Shown in pieces: positions 1 through 5,468 of a stretch of 5,483 bases of DNA. A program made the translations under genes and the position numbers. The first letter of the stretch is position 1, and every line of letters starts with the position of its first letter. The DNA lies in assembly GCA_902806365.1 (NCBI GenBank), contig CADCWJ010000632.1, positions 1-5,483 of the forward strand. The letters are read 5' to 3'. Source of the DNA: an uncultured Thermomicrobiales bacterium. GTDB lineage: Bacteria > Chloroflexota > Chloroflexia > Thermomicrobiales > UBA6265. A model generated the notes under the pieces. It was not told the origin of the DNA. It saw only the letters and a program-made list of their open reading frames with translations, and searched no databases.

Positions 1-347
1 TCGTACTGGAAGGTGACGTTGTAGACGCCCTTTTCACCGGTACTCCGCGTCTTGCCGCGCGCCACCTCGGCCCCGGCCAGGTTCTGGATTTCAAGGGCGA
101 CATGCTCGAGAACATGCCCCATCCACGTCCCCTCGCGCAGGCGCTTCAGGAACCCCCCGGGCTTGCCGATGGAACACCCGTGCTCATACAGCGAGGGAAT
201 GAGCTCGATCAGGTGCTCGTAGAAGCCGGGGATCTTGTTGGACGGCCGCTCCTCGAGCTCGCCGATATCAAGCACATAATGAATCACCGGCATCCGCGCC
301 CACACATTGGGACCCCGGTAGATCGTCTTCTCTCGTATCTTCAACAT
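1..347 (-). CDS. cphA: Cyanophycin synthetase, N-terminal part (runs off left edge)
   Basis: Cyanophycin synthetase polymerises aspartate and arginine into the cytoplasmic storage polymer cyanophycin, using ATP. Only the first 115 codons are present; the family is usually near 900 residues, with an N domain, an ATP-grasp domain and a Mur-ligase-like domain, so only the N domain is seen here. Diagnostic stretches are RGPNVW (residues 11-16), the DIGELEERPSNKIPGF block (27-42), SLYEHGCSIGKPGGF (52-66) and GTWMGHVLEHVALEIQ (73-88). The HVLEH at 78-82 is an HxxEH metal-site pattern. The ATG at 347 is chosen because the family signature begins at once and an AAGG-like ribosome site lies a few bases upstream. 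It lies downstream of cyanophycinase on the same strand, the usual partnership. Family assignment is firm; completeness of the rest cannot be judged. Confidence 0.94.
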   Translation of the reverse strand, partial: MLKIREKTIYRGPNVWARMPVIHYVLDIGELEERPSNKIPGFYEHLIELIPSLYEHGCSIGKPGGFLKRLREGTWMGHVLEHVALEIQNLAGAEVARGKTRSTGEKGVYNVTFQY

Positions 348-605
348 TACCTTTACCTTCGTGCGACACGAAATGCCGGAACAGGCGGGCCCAAGATCGC
401 CGGCGGTTCCAATCCACACTGCAACGCATCGGCGGCAATCGCGGTCGACCCACTTGTCCGGGACAGACCTCGCTCGAGGCGCGCGGCCGTACTGCCCTGA
501 CTGGCACCATCCTCCCGGGTACGGTTACCTGGTGGATCGTGGAACCGCCGCCGGACGTGCCAGCCTGCCACCATGCTCACTATGTGAGGAGAGGGGATGC
601 CGCGT
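348..605 (-). other. cphB-cphA intergenic region, non-coding, with inverted repeats
   Basis: This 258-bp gap separates the cyanophycinase stop from the cphA start. I see no convincing gene in it: open frames here are extensions or shadows of the flanking genes. It holds several short inverted repeats: CTCAC/GTGAG (576-580 and 584-588) about 18 nt beyond the cyanophycinase stop, CTGGCAC (501-507) with GTGCCAG (557-563), nested inside that CGGTT/AACCG (522-526 and 543-547), CCTCG/CGAGG (468-472 and 475-479), and TGTCC/GGACA (455-459 and 461-465). No T-run follows any of them on the minus strand, so none is a textbook terminator. I found no clear promoter for cphA. The gap may be a processed or structured stretch of a cphBA transcript or may hide a separate cphA promoter. 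Confidence 0.5.
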
Positions 606-1484
606 CTACCCCGTGACCAGGGTTCGGTTGCGCATGTCGAACCTGCGGCCCGGGGTGAGGACGTGAAGCCGAGCGTTGCTGACCGTGATTTCCCCGTATG
701 CCTTGACCTGGAAGATGTCACTGAAGATCTCGGAACCATCCACGATCGTGATGCTGTGACGACCGATCACCTCGATCGTGCCCTGGTCGTCGATGATCGC
801 CGCGGTGTCCTCGTCGATTCCGATGCCGAGGAGACCAGGGTTGGAAGCGACGAGCGCCAGCAACCGACCGATCCGGTCCCGCTGGCGGAAGTGCTGGTCG
901 ATGATGACGTCGGAGATCAGGCCAAATCCGGCCACCATCTGGGCCATTCGAAGCTTCGGTGTCCCGCCGCTCGCGCCAAGGGCCACCATGTGCGCGGAAA
1001 GAATCGATGCCCCGGCGCTGGTGCCGGCCACAACGACACCACGCTGGTTGGCCTCGCGGACCATGCGTTCGAACCGCGTTCCGCCGATCATTGCCGAGAG
1101 CCTCATCTGATTGCCACCGGTAAGGAAGACGCCGGTGGCGGAGTCGATCGAATCGACCACCGCCGGGTTATTAGCGTCCTCGCGATTGCCGATGTAGATC
1201 ACTTCCGCACTCTCGACCCCCATCCCCAGGAAGATCGCCTTGTAACGGAGGCCGGCAGTCTCGATCGATGACGCCGTAGGCACGATCGCAATGCGGGCCG
1301 ACTTGCCGCCCGCAAGCTGGGCGAAGGTGGACAGGATGATCTTGTCATCCAGCTTGTCCTCCGCTCCCCCGATTGGCATCAGCACGCCCTTGCGCACGGT
1401 TGGATCCGGGATGGATGTCATTGGGGACGTCGAGGCCGAGGTGTCGGTGGCGGTCATGGTTAGAGAATCCAGTCGTGATCGCAT
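606..1484 (-). CDS. cphB: Cyanophycinase (peptidase family S51)
   Basis: Cyanophycinase is a cytoplasmic serine exopeptidase that cuts cyanophycin into beta-Asp-Arg dipeptides. With the ATG at 1484 the protein is 292 residues, close to the roughly 270 of the family. Visible motifs: PIGGAED (37-43), FLTGGNQ (120-126), the nucleophile elbow GTSAGAS with Ser156, the substrate-binding run DQHF-x2-R-x-R-x2-R (Asp196, Gln197, His198, Arg202, Arg204, Arg207) and GIDEDTA with Glu225. The spacing agrees with the Synechocystis enzyme residues I recall (Gln101, Ser132, Asp172-His174, Glu201), so it should be active. The frame stays open up to a TTG at 1592, but that TTG is part of a promoter -35 hexamer. 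ATG 1484 is preceded by a GGGAAG close to the start; ATG 1457 (283 residues) and ATG 1421 (271 residues) are alternatives without a clear ribosome site. It lies upstream of cphA on the same strand. Family certain, start uncertain. Confidence 0.94.
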   Translation of the reverse strand: MRSRLDSLTMTATDTSASTSPMTSIPDPTVRKGVLMPIGGAEDKLDDKIILSTFAQLAGGKSARIAIVPTASSIETAGLRYKAIFLGMGVESAEVIYIGNREDANNPAVVDSIDSATGVFLTGGNQMRLSAMIGGTRFERMVREANQRGVVVAGTSAGASILSAHMVALGASGGTPKLRMAQMVAGFGLISDVIIDQHFRQRDRIGRLLALVASNPGLLGIGIDEDTAAIIDDQGTIEVIGRHSITIVDGSEIFSDIFQVKAYGEITVSNARLHVLTPGRRFDMRNRTLVTG

Positions 1485-1562
1485 GACTTCCCGGGCCCTG
1501 AGAAGAACGCGCTCGTGCTCGTGTTGGAGGACGGGGAGGCGACCAGGCGCCATTGGTCCGGG

Positions 1563-1592
1563 ACTGTAACGCGGATCGTGCCGGGGCGTCAA
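1563..1592 (-). promoter_or_regulatory. Candidate sigma-70-type promoter of cphB
   Basis: Read on the minus strand, TTGACG (1592 to 1587; 5 of 6 matches to the consensus -35) is followed after 18 bp by TACAGT (1568 to 1563; 4 of 6 matches to the -10). Shifting the -10 one base to TTACAG gives 17 bp. Transcription would begin near 1555-1557, leaving a leader of about 70 nt to ATG 1484. This makes the far-upstream TTG start at 1592 very unlikely. The call rests on sequence match only. Confidence 0.5.
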
Positions 1593-1746
1593 TCACACTG
1601 GTTAATGAGAGGTGCGCCCGCGAGCTCGGCCGTTGTCGCGCCTGTCGATGTCCGGAAAGCGACACCCGGATACGGTTGTAGACGGATTCGTAACCGGTGA
1701 CGCGAAACCCGACCACGTTGGGAGGCCCTCGGGGGATCGCAGGGTT

Positions 1747-1813
1747 TATCCTAGATGGATGCGTTTCGGCTGACGAGCAGGACGGTCAGGGCGCCACGAA
1801 GAACGCGTCTGAC
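1747..1813 (+). promoter_or_regulatory. Leader of the yitJ-type gene: weak -10 and competing hairpins
   Basis: A -10-like TATCCT lies at 1747-1752, without a good -35 at normal spacing; if used, transcription would start near 1759. An 8-pair stem would then begin at that point: 1759-1766 pairs with 1801-1808, with two G-U wobbles. Inside it CTGAC (1770-1774) can pair with GTCAG (1785-1789). A second CTGAC at 1809-1813 could pair with the same GTCAG, so the two folds exclude each other. This resembles a switching leader, but it matches no SAM, SAH or cobalamin riboswitch consensus I know. Five-base pairings in GC-rich DNA can arise by chance. Confidence 0.25.
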
Positions 1814-1833
1814 GGGCGAACGACACGGCGGGT

Positions 1834-1838
1834 GGAGG
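1834..1838 (+). promoter_or_regulatory. Ribosome binding site that sets the yitJ-type start
   Basis: GGAGG lies 8 nt before ATG 1847. The frame is open 50 codons further upstream to an ATG at 1697, but that one has no comparable site and its added residues resemble no known domain. The first family motif (GDGAMGT) begins 16 residues after ATG 1847. Confidence 0.8.
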
Positions 1839-1846
1839 CGGTTTCG

Positions 1847-3757
1847 ATGGCTCATCCCTTTCTCGAAAAACTTGCGGAAGGCGTCGTGCTAGGGGATGGC
1901 GCGATGGGCACCATGCTGTACGAGGCGGGCCGCTCGCTGGATGAGTCGCTGGATGCCCTCAACGTCAGTCATCCGGATCTCGTGGCGTCGGTGCATCGGG
2001 GGTACATCCGCTCCGGCGCCGATGTGATCGAGTCCAACACCTTCGGCGGCAACCGCTACCGGCTCGAGCCTCATGGCCTGGCTGACAAGCTGCGCGACAT
2101 CAACAAGCGCGGCGTTCGGATCGCGCGGGAAGAACGGGAGATCAGCGGGACATCGGTGCTCGTCGCGGGCTCGATCGGCCCCACCGGTCGCACCCTTGTC
2201 CCGTTTGGCACGCTGTCCCGGGAGGCAGCGACCGATGCGTTTCAGGAGCAGATCGAATTCTTGCTGGAGGCCGGCGTCGACCTCCTGATCATCGAAACGA
2301 TGGGCAATCAGGACGAGATGGATTGCGCGATCGCCGCCGCCCGTGCATCGTCCGATCTCCCGATCGTGGCGATGATGACCTTTGCCGAAGACGGCCGCAC
2401 ATTGAGCGGGGCGCGCCCCGAGGATGTGGCCCGCCACCTAGCGAGCAAGGATGTCGATGTCATCGGCGCGAACTGCTCGGTTGGTCCCCAACGATTGCTG
2501 GGCGTGATCGCGAAGATGAAGGCGACGATCGACGCCTTGCCCGAGGGGACGAAGCGACCATTCCTCTCCTGCATGCCAAACGCCGGCTGGCCCACGATCG
2601 TGGGCTCCAGAGTGATCTACCGGTCCTCGCCTGAGTATTTCGCCGAGTTCGTACGGTCCGCGGCGGCGGCGGGAGCTCGCTTCATTGGAGGCTGTTGCGG
2701 CACGACTCCGGAGCACGTTCGACAGATGCGTGCAGTCGTGGACCAGATCAACGCATCGACCCCCGACCAGAACCGCCCAACGCTCTCCCATGTCCGTGAG
2801 CCGGATCGCCGGGAACGCCCGTTGATCGTGATGGATGCCGAGGAAACGACCGGCATCGCGAAGAGTCTCGGCAAGAAGTTCCTGAGATGCGTAGAGGTAG
2901 ACCCGCCGAAGGGATTGAACCCGCAGAAGGCGCTCGATGGTGCCCGACTGCTCAAGGCGGCCGGAGTGGATGCCATCAACGTTGCGGACTCCCCGATGGC
3001 GCGGGTCCGGATGAGCGCGATGACCCTGTGTTACCTGATCCAGCACGAGGTCGGCGTGGAGACGATCATCCACTTCACGACGAGGGATCGCTCGCTGATG
3101 GGGCTGCAATCGGAGTTGCTGGGCGCCCACGCGGCGGGGGTTCGCAACATACTGGCATTGACCGGTGATCCCCCCAGCCTTGGCGAGTACCCGAACTCGT
3201 CGGCGGTGTATGACGTCGACTCCATCGGCCTCGTCCGCATCATCAGCCAGATGAACGGCGGTGCCGATTCGGCGGGTGCGTCGATCGGGCGGCAAGCGAG
3301 TTTCACGATCGCCTGCGCGGTGGACCCAACGAAGCCCGATCTCGAAGACGAAGCGCGCCGACTCAGGGAGAAGATTGCGGCGGGCGCGGATTTCGTGATG
3401 ACTCAGCCAATCTTCGATCTGTCGGTATGGACGAACTTCCTCAAGGTGTACGGCGCCGAGCGGCTGCCGTTGCCGGTGATGATCGGCATCCTGCCACTGC
3501 AGAGTTCGAAGCACGCGGAGTTCCTGCATAACGAGGTCCCCGGCATCACACTGACCGACGGAGCCCGTGACCGGATGCGCCGGGCGGGACCACATGGCCG
3601 GACAGAAGGGGTCAAAATGGCCCAGGATCTGCTCCAGCAGTTGGTGCCGTTTTCCCAGGGCGTCTACCTGATGCCGTCGTTCGGGCGATACGAAGTCGCC
3701 GCCGAGGTGCTCGACGTGCTGGTGGACGAGCAGGTGCCCGCTGCCGCCATCCAGTGA
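1847..3757 (+). CDS. yitJ: Bifunctional homocysteine S-methyltransferase / methylenetetrahydrofolate reductase (YitJ type)
   Basis: This is a 636-residue cytoplasmic fusion, close to B. subtilis YitJ (about 610). The first domain (about 1-300) is a zinc-dependent homocysteine methyltransferase barrel: GDGAMGT (16-22), ESNTFGGNRYRL, GSIGPTG, GANCSVGP with Cys210, and GGCCGTT with Cys283 and Cys284, giving the three expected zinc ligands. After a linker, the second domain (about 330-636) is a FAD-dependent reductase that makes 5-methyltetrahydrofolate: VEVDPP with Glu350 (equivalent to E. coli MetF Glu28), HFTTRDR (409-415), ALTGDPP with Asp441 (equivalent to Asp120) and TQPIFD with Gln520 (equivalent to Gln183). 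All key residues are intact. The fusion places the methyl-group maker beside the methyl-group user for methionine synthesis. There is no cobalamin-binding or activation module, unlike full MetH, so the methyl donor for the first domain is not obvious. It is divergent from cphB and unrelated in function. Upstream regulation is unclear. Confidence 0.95.
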   Translation: MAHPFLEKLAEGVVLGDGAMGTMLYEAGRSLDESLDALNVSHPDLVASVHRGYIRSGADVIESNTFGGNRYRLEPHGLADKLRDINKRGVRIAREEREISGTSVLVAGSIGPTGRTLVPFGTLSREAATDAFQEQIEFLLEAGVDLLIIETMGNQDEMDCAIAAARASSDLPIVAMMTFAEDGRTLSGARPEDVARHLASKDVDVIGANCSVGPQRLLGVIAKMKATIDALPEGTKRPFLSCMPNAGWPTIVGSRVIYRSSPEYFAEFVRSAAAAGARFIGGCCGTTPEHVRQMRAVVDQINASTPDQNRPTLSHVREPDRRERPLIVMDAEETTGIAKSLGKKFLRCVEVDPPKGLNPQKALDGARLLKAAGVDAINVADSPMARVRMSAMTLCYLIQHEVGVETIIHFTTRDRSLMGLQSELLGAHAAGVRNILALTGDPPSLGEYPNSSAVYDVDSIGLVRIISQMNGGADSAGASIGRQASFTIACAVDPTKPDLEDEARRLREKIAAGADFVMTQPIFDLSVWTNFLKVYGAERLPLPVMIGILPLQSSKHAEFLHNEVPGITLTDGARDRMRRAGPHGRTEGVKMAQDLLQQLVPFSQGVYLMPSFGRYEVAAEVLDVLVDEQVPAAAIQ

Positions 3758-3786
3758 CAGCGGAGATGGCCCATGATCCGGCGGCA

Positions 3787-3795
3787 TGGTAGACT
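3787..3795 (+). promoter_or_regulatory. Candidate extended -10 promoter of rplS
   Basis: TGGTAGACT contains an extended -10 TG followed one base later by TAGACT (4 of 6 matches to consensus). The base block at -35 distance (TGGCCC, 3767-3772) is poor, which fits an extended -10 promoter. The predicted start near 3802 gives a leader of about 105 nt before rplS. The 151-bp gap after yitJ also suggests rplS has its own promoter. Confidence 0.45.
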
Positions 3796-3800
3796 CCGCA

Positions 3801-3849
3801 CTGCCAGGTGACGCTGGATGCAGGGTCACTCGTATTTTTGTGTGAAAAA
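3801..3849 (+). promoter_or_regulatory. Structured rplS leader with an AT-rich hairpin
   Basis: CTGC (3801-3804) can pair with GCAG (3820-3823), and CAG (3805-3807) with CTG (3814-3816). The hairpin loop GTGAC (3808-3812) is complementary to GTCAC (3825-3829) just downstream, so it can form a competing hairpin. The latter is followed shortly by T5 (3835-3839), giving a weak terminator- or attenuator-like look. That T5 can in turn pair with A5 (3845-3849) around GTGTG. This AT-rich patch stands out from its GC-rich surroundings. L19 leaders that bind their own product are known in Firmicutes; whether this is one is unknown. Confidence 0.35.
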
Positions 3850-3908
3850 CGAAGGTTCCCGCCTCCCCCACGAACGGCTGAACCCACGTCTGACAAGGAC
3901 CCCTCTCC

Positions 3909-4286
3909 ATGGTCGCCCAGTTGATCCGCTCACTCGAGCAAGAACAGTTTCAGGACATTCCGGAATTTGGCCCTGGTGACACGGTGCGTGTCCACGCGAA
4001 GGTCGTTGAAGGCACGCGCGAGCGGATTCAGGTGTTCGAGGGCGTCGTAATCCGCCGTCGCGGCGGGGGCATCAACGAGAACTTCACCGTCCGCCGGATG
4101 GCCGCACACGGCATCGGCGTCGAGCGGACGTTCCTGATCCATTCGCCGCGGATCGACCGTATCGAAGTCACGCGCTTCGGACGGGTACGACGGGCGAAGC
4201 TGTATTACCTCCGCAATCTGACTGGCCGAGCGGCACGTATCCCGGAACGGCGGCGTGACCTCAACAAGGGCGGCGGCATCCGGTAG
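3909..4286 (+). CDS. rplS: 50S ribosomal protein L19
   Basis: L19 sits at the interface of the large and small ribosomal subunits. The 125 residues carry the complete family pattern: LEQEQ near the start (9-13), FGPGDTVRVHAKVVEG (20-35), QVFEGVVIRRRGGG (41-54), FTVRR, GVERTF, HSPRID and RAKLYYLRNLTGRAARI. It is about 10 residues longer than E. coli L19, through a basic, glycine-rich C-terminal tail ending KGGGIR. ATG 3909 is preceded by AAGGA at 3895-3899 with 9-nt spacing. In many bacteria rplS follows rpsP-rimM-trmD; here its left neighbour is a methionine-cycle gene, so that cluster is split. Downstream rnhB and yraN keep the common order. Confidence 0.98.
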   Translation: MVAQLIRSLEQEQFQDIPEFGPGDTVRVHAKVVEGTRERIQVFEGVVIRRRGGGINENFTVRRMAAHGIGVERTFLIHSPRIDRIEVTRFGRVRRAKLYYLRNLTGRAARIPERRRDLNKGGGIR

Positions 4287-4307
4287 CCACGTTCCAGGCG
4301 CATTGGA

Positions 4308-4345
4308 GGAAACGGTCGGACGCATTGCTGTGTCCGGCCGTTTCT
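4308..4345 (+). terminator. Strong hairpin after rplS (terminator- or attenuator-like, no U-tract)
   Basis: Bases 4308-4324 pair with 4329-4345 around a TTGC tetraloop, 17 pairs in all. Thirteen lie in the core (4309-4321 with 4332-4344), with one U-G wobble there and G-U pairs at 4308/4345 and 4322/4331. All wobbles are valid only in plus-strand RNA, since they would be A-C mismatches on the other strand. It begins 22 nt after the rplS stop. No run of T follows, so it is not a classical intrinsic terminator. It may be a partial terminator that lowers rnhB-yraN expression relative to L19, a 3'-end stabiliser, or a processing site. Confidence 0.65.
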
Positions 4346-4386
4346 CGATTGCGGGGCCAACGCAGGTGGTTCGGCTACGTCGATTC

Positions 4387-4391
4387 GAGGA
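4387..4391 (+). promoter_or_regulatory. Ribosome binding site favouring the GTG start of rnhB
   Basis: GAGGA lies 8 nt before GTG 4400, the best ribosome site in the gap. ATG 4421, seven codons later, has only a weak GGAC upstream. The farther TTG at 4325 falls in the loop of the hairpin and is implausible. Confidence 0.65.
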
Positions 4392-4399
4392 CCCAGCCC

Positions 4400-5074
4400 G
4401 TGCCTGTCCGGACGACCGATATGCTGTTCTTCGAGCGACATTTCTGGCGGAGCGGGCTCGCCACCATCGCGGGGGTCGATGAGGTCGGGCGGGGCGCGCT
4501 TGCGGGGCCTCTGGTGGCCGCAGCGGTGGTGCTCCCTCCTGATATCGAACGTGTGCTCCTGCGTCCATCGTTCTGGGACGATGTCCGCGATTCCAAGACG
4601 CTTTCCGCGAGAACACGGGCAAACCTGTCCCGTCAGATCGTCGCTGCCGCACCCTCTACCCACATCGCGATGATCTCGGCCGAATTGCTGGACGCGATCG
4701 GGCTGGCGGCGGCGAATCGCTGCGCAATGGAACAAGCCGTGCTGGGTCTTTCGGTCGAACCGGACATGCTGCTGATCGATGCGATGACGCTCGATCTCCC
4801 CTGTCCGCAGGTTGGCATCATCGACGGCGATGCAAGCAGCCTCTCGATAGCCGCCGCCTCGATCGTCGCAAAAGTAGCCCGCGACGAGATGATGATTGCA
4901 CTGGACGGTCTCTGCCCCGAATATGGGTTCGCCCGAAACAAGGGATACGGCGTAGCCGCGCATCTGCGCGCACTCGCTCTCGCTGGATCGAGCCCGTATC
5001 ATCGCCTGAGCTTTGCTTCGGTACGCGGGCTCCCGCACCCGACCGTGCCGGAGAGCGTGAGCCGTGAAACTTGA
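4400..5074 (+). CDS. rnhB: Ribonuclease HII
   Basis: RNase HII cuts the RNA strand of RNA-DNA hybrids and nicks DNA 5' of single embedded ribonucleotides, starting ribonucleotide excision repair. With the GTG start it has 224 residues (217 from ATG 4421), normal for the family. The four catalytic acids are present: Asp27 and Glu28 in GVDEVGRG, Asp127 in LLIDAMTL, and Asp162 in AKVARDEM. The GRG motif (30-32), which recognises the ribonucleotide junction, is intact. RDSKTLS, the SLSIAAASIVAKVARD block and the NKGYG motif are also there. It follows rplS across a 113-bp gap holding the strong hairpin, and overlaps yraN by 11 bp, indicating co-transcription and probably coupled translation with yraN. 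Nothing suggests loss of activity. Confidence 0.96.
   Translation: MPVRTTDMLFFERHFWRSGLATIAGVDEVGRGALAGPLVAAAVVLPPDIERVLLRPSFWDDVRDSKTLSARTRANLSRQIVAAAPSTHIAMISAELLDAIGLAAANRCAMEQAVLGLSVEPDMLLIDAMTLDLPCPQVGIIDGDASSLSIAAASIVAKVARDEMMIALDGLCPEYGFARNKGYGVAAHLRALALAGSSPYHRLSFASVRGLPHPTVPESVSRET
5050..5055 (+). promoter_or_regulatory. Ribosome binding site of yraN inside the rnhB end
   Basis: GGAGAG lies 8 nt before GTG 5064, within the last codons of rnhB. It supports the GTG start and an overlapping, coupled gene arrangement. Confidence 0.7.
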
Positions 5075-5441
5075 CCGACCCTCGACCGCATTGGGGAAAC
5101 GGGGCGAGCGGATCGCGCGTGGCTATCTGGAGGCGCGAGGGTATGTGTTCATCGCCGCAAACTGGCACTGCCGGGCTGGCGAGCTGGATCTGGTCATGAT
5201 CGACGGGGACGATCTGGTATTCGCCGAGGTCAAGACACGTCGCGGTGAGCGCTTCGGTCGCGCGGAGGAGGCGGTATCATCGTCAAAGGCCTCCAGGGTG
5301 CTGGCCGCGGCCGAGTGGTTCCTGGCGGCTCACCCGGAGCTTCAGGAGCGCATCTGGCGATGCGACATCGTTGCCGTGACGATCGGCTCCGAGCGCCAAC
5401 CGGATGTAACACACTACATCAACGCGATTGTCGCTGGTTGA
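5064..5441 (+). CDS. yraN: UPF0102 / YraN family nuclease-like protein
   Basis: This 125-residue cytoplasmic protein belongs to the UPF0102 (YraN) family, which has an endonuclease-like PD-(D/E)XK fold and no well-settled role. Visible features: the N-terminal GKRGERIARGYLEARGY block (11-27), GELDLV with Glu40 and Asp42, and the FAEVKTRR core with Glu55 and Lys57. These residues form the expected nuclease-type site. The C-terminal half has AVSSSKASRVLAAAEWFL (70-87) and RCDIVAV (99-105), also typical. Length is normal for the family. Its GTG start overlaps the rnhB stop by 11 bp; rnhB-yraN is a common pairing. A role in DNA or RNA processing near RNase HII is plausible but is inferred from neighbourhood only. 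Confidence 0.93.
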   Translation: MKLDRPSTALGKRGERIARGYLEARGYVFIAANWHCRAGELDLVMIDGDDLVFAEVKTRRGERFGRAEEAVSSSKASRVLAAAEWFLAAHPELQERIWRCDIVAVTIGSERQPDVTHYINAIVAG

Positions 5442-5468
5442 GTGCTGGCGAGGATGGCGAGAGGGTCG

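Noticed and set aside
3..500. Long open frame on the plus strand opposite cphA
   Set aside because: It lies antisense to clear CphA coding sequence, in the complementary codon register. Stop-free shadows of this type are common in GC-rich genes, and its translation matches nothing known to me.
606..1271. Plus-strand 224-codon frame opposite cyanophycinase
   Set aside because: It is antisense to a gene with all family motifs; its translation has biased composition with no recognisable motif.
1601..1650. GAGAGGTG upstream of yitJ resembling the start of a SAM-I (S-box) riboswitch
   Set aside because: The following conserved elements (the GCCC/ATGAA and GGCAACC blocks) are absent and the pairing pattern does not fit.
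1718..1752. TTGGGA paired with TATCCT as a yitJ promoter
   Set aside because: The spacer would be 23 bp, too long for a normal sigma-70 promoter; only the -10-like element is kept, as weak evidence.
1770..1803. CTGACGAG followed by GAA resembling a hammerhead ribozyme core in the yitJ leader
   Set aside because: The second core element reads GAAG rather than GAAA, and the flanking arms pair with each other in an arrangement that does not give hammerhead stems I and III.
1697..1846. 50-codon N-terminal extension of the yitJ-type protein from ATG 1697
   Set aside because: It has no good ribosome site and no recognisable domain, and it would overlap the likely promoter and leader, whereas ATG 1847 has GGAGG at 8-nt spacing.
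2438..3910. 490-codon minus-strand frame opposite the yitJ-type gene
   Set aside because: It covers the reductase domain in antisense and runs through the rplS promoter and leader; its arginine- and histidine-rich translation looks like a shadow of GC-rich coding sequence.
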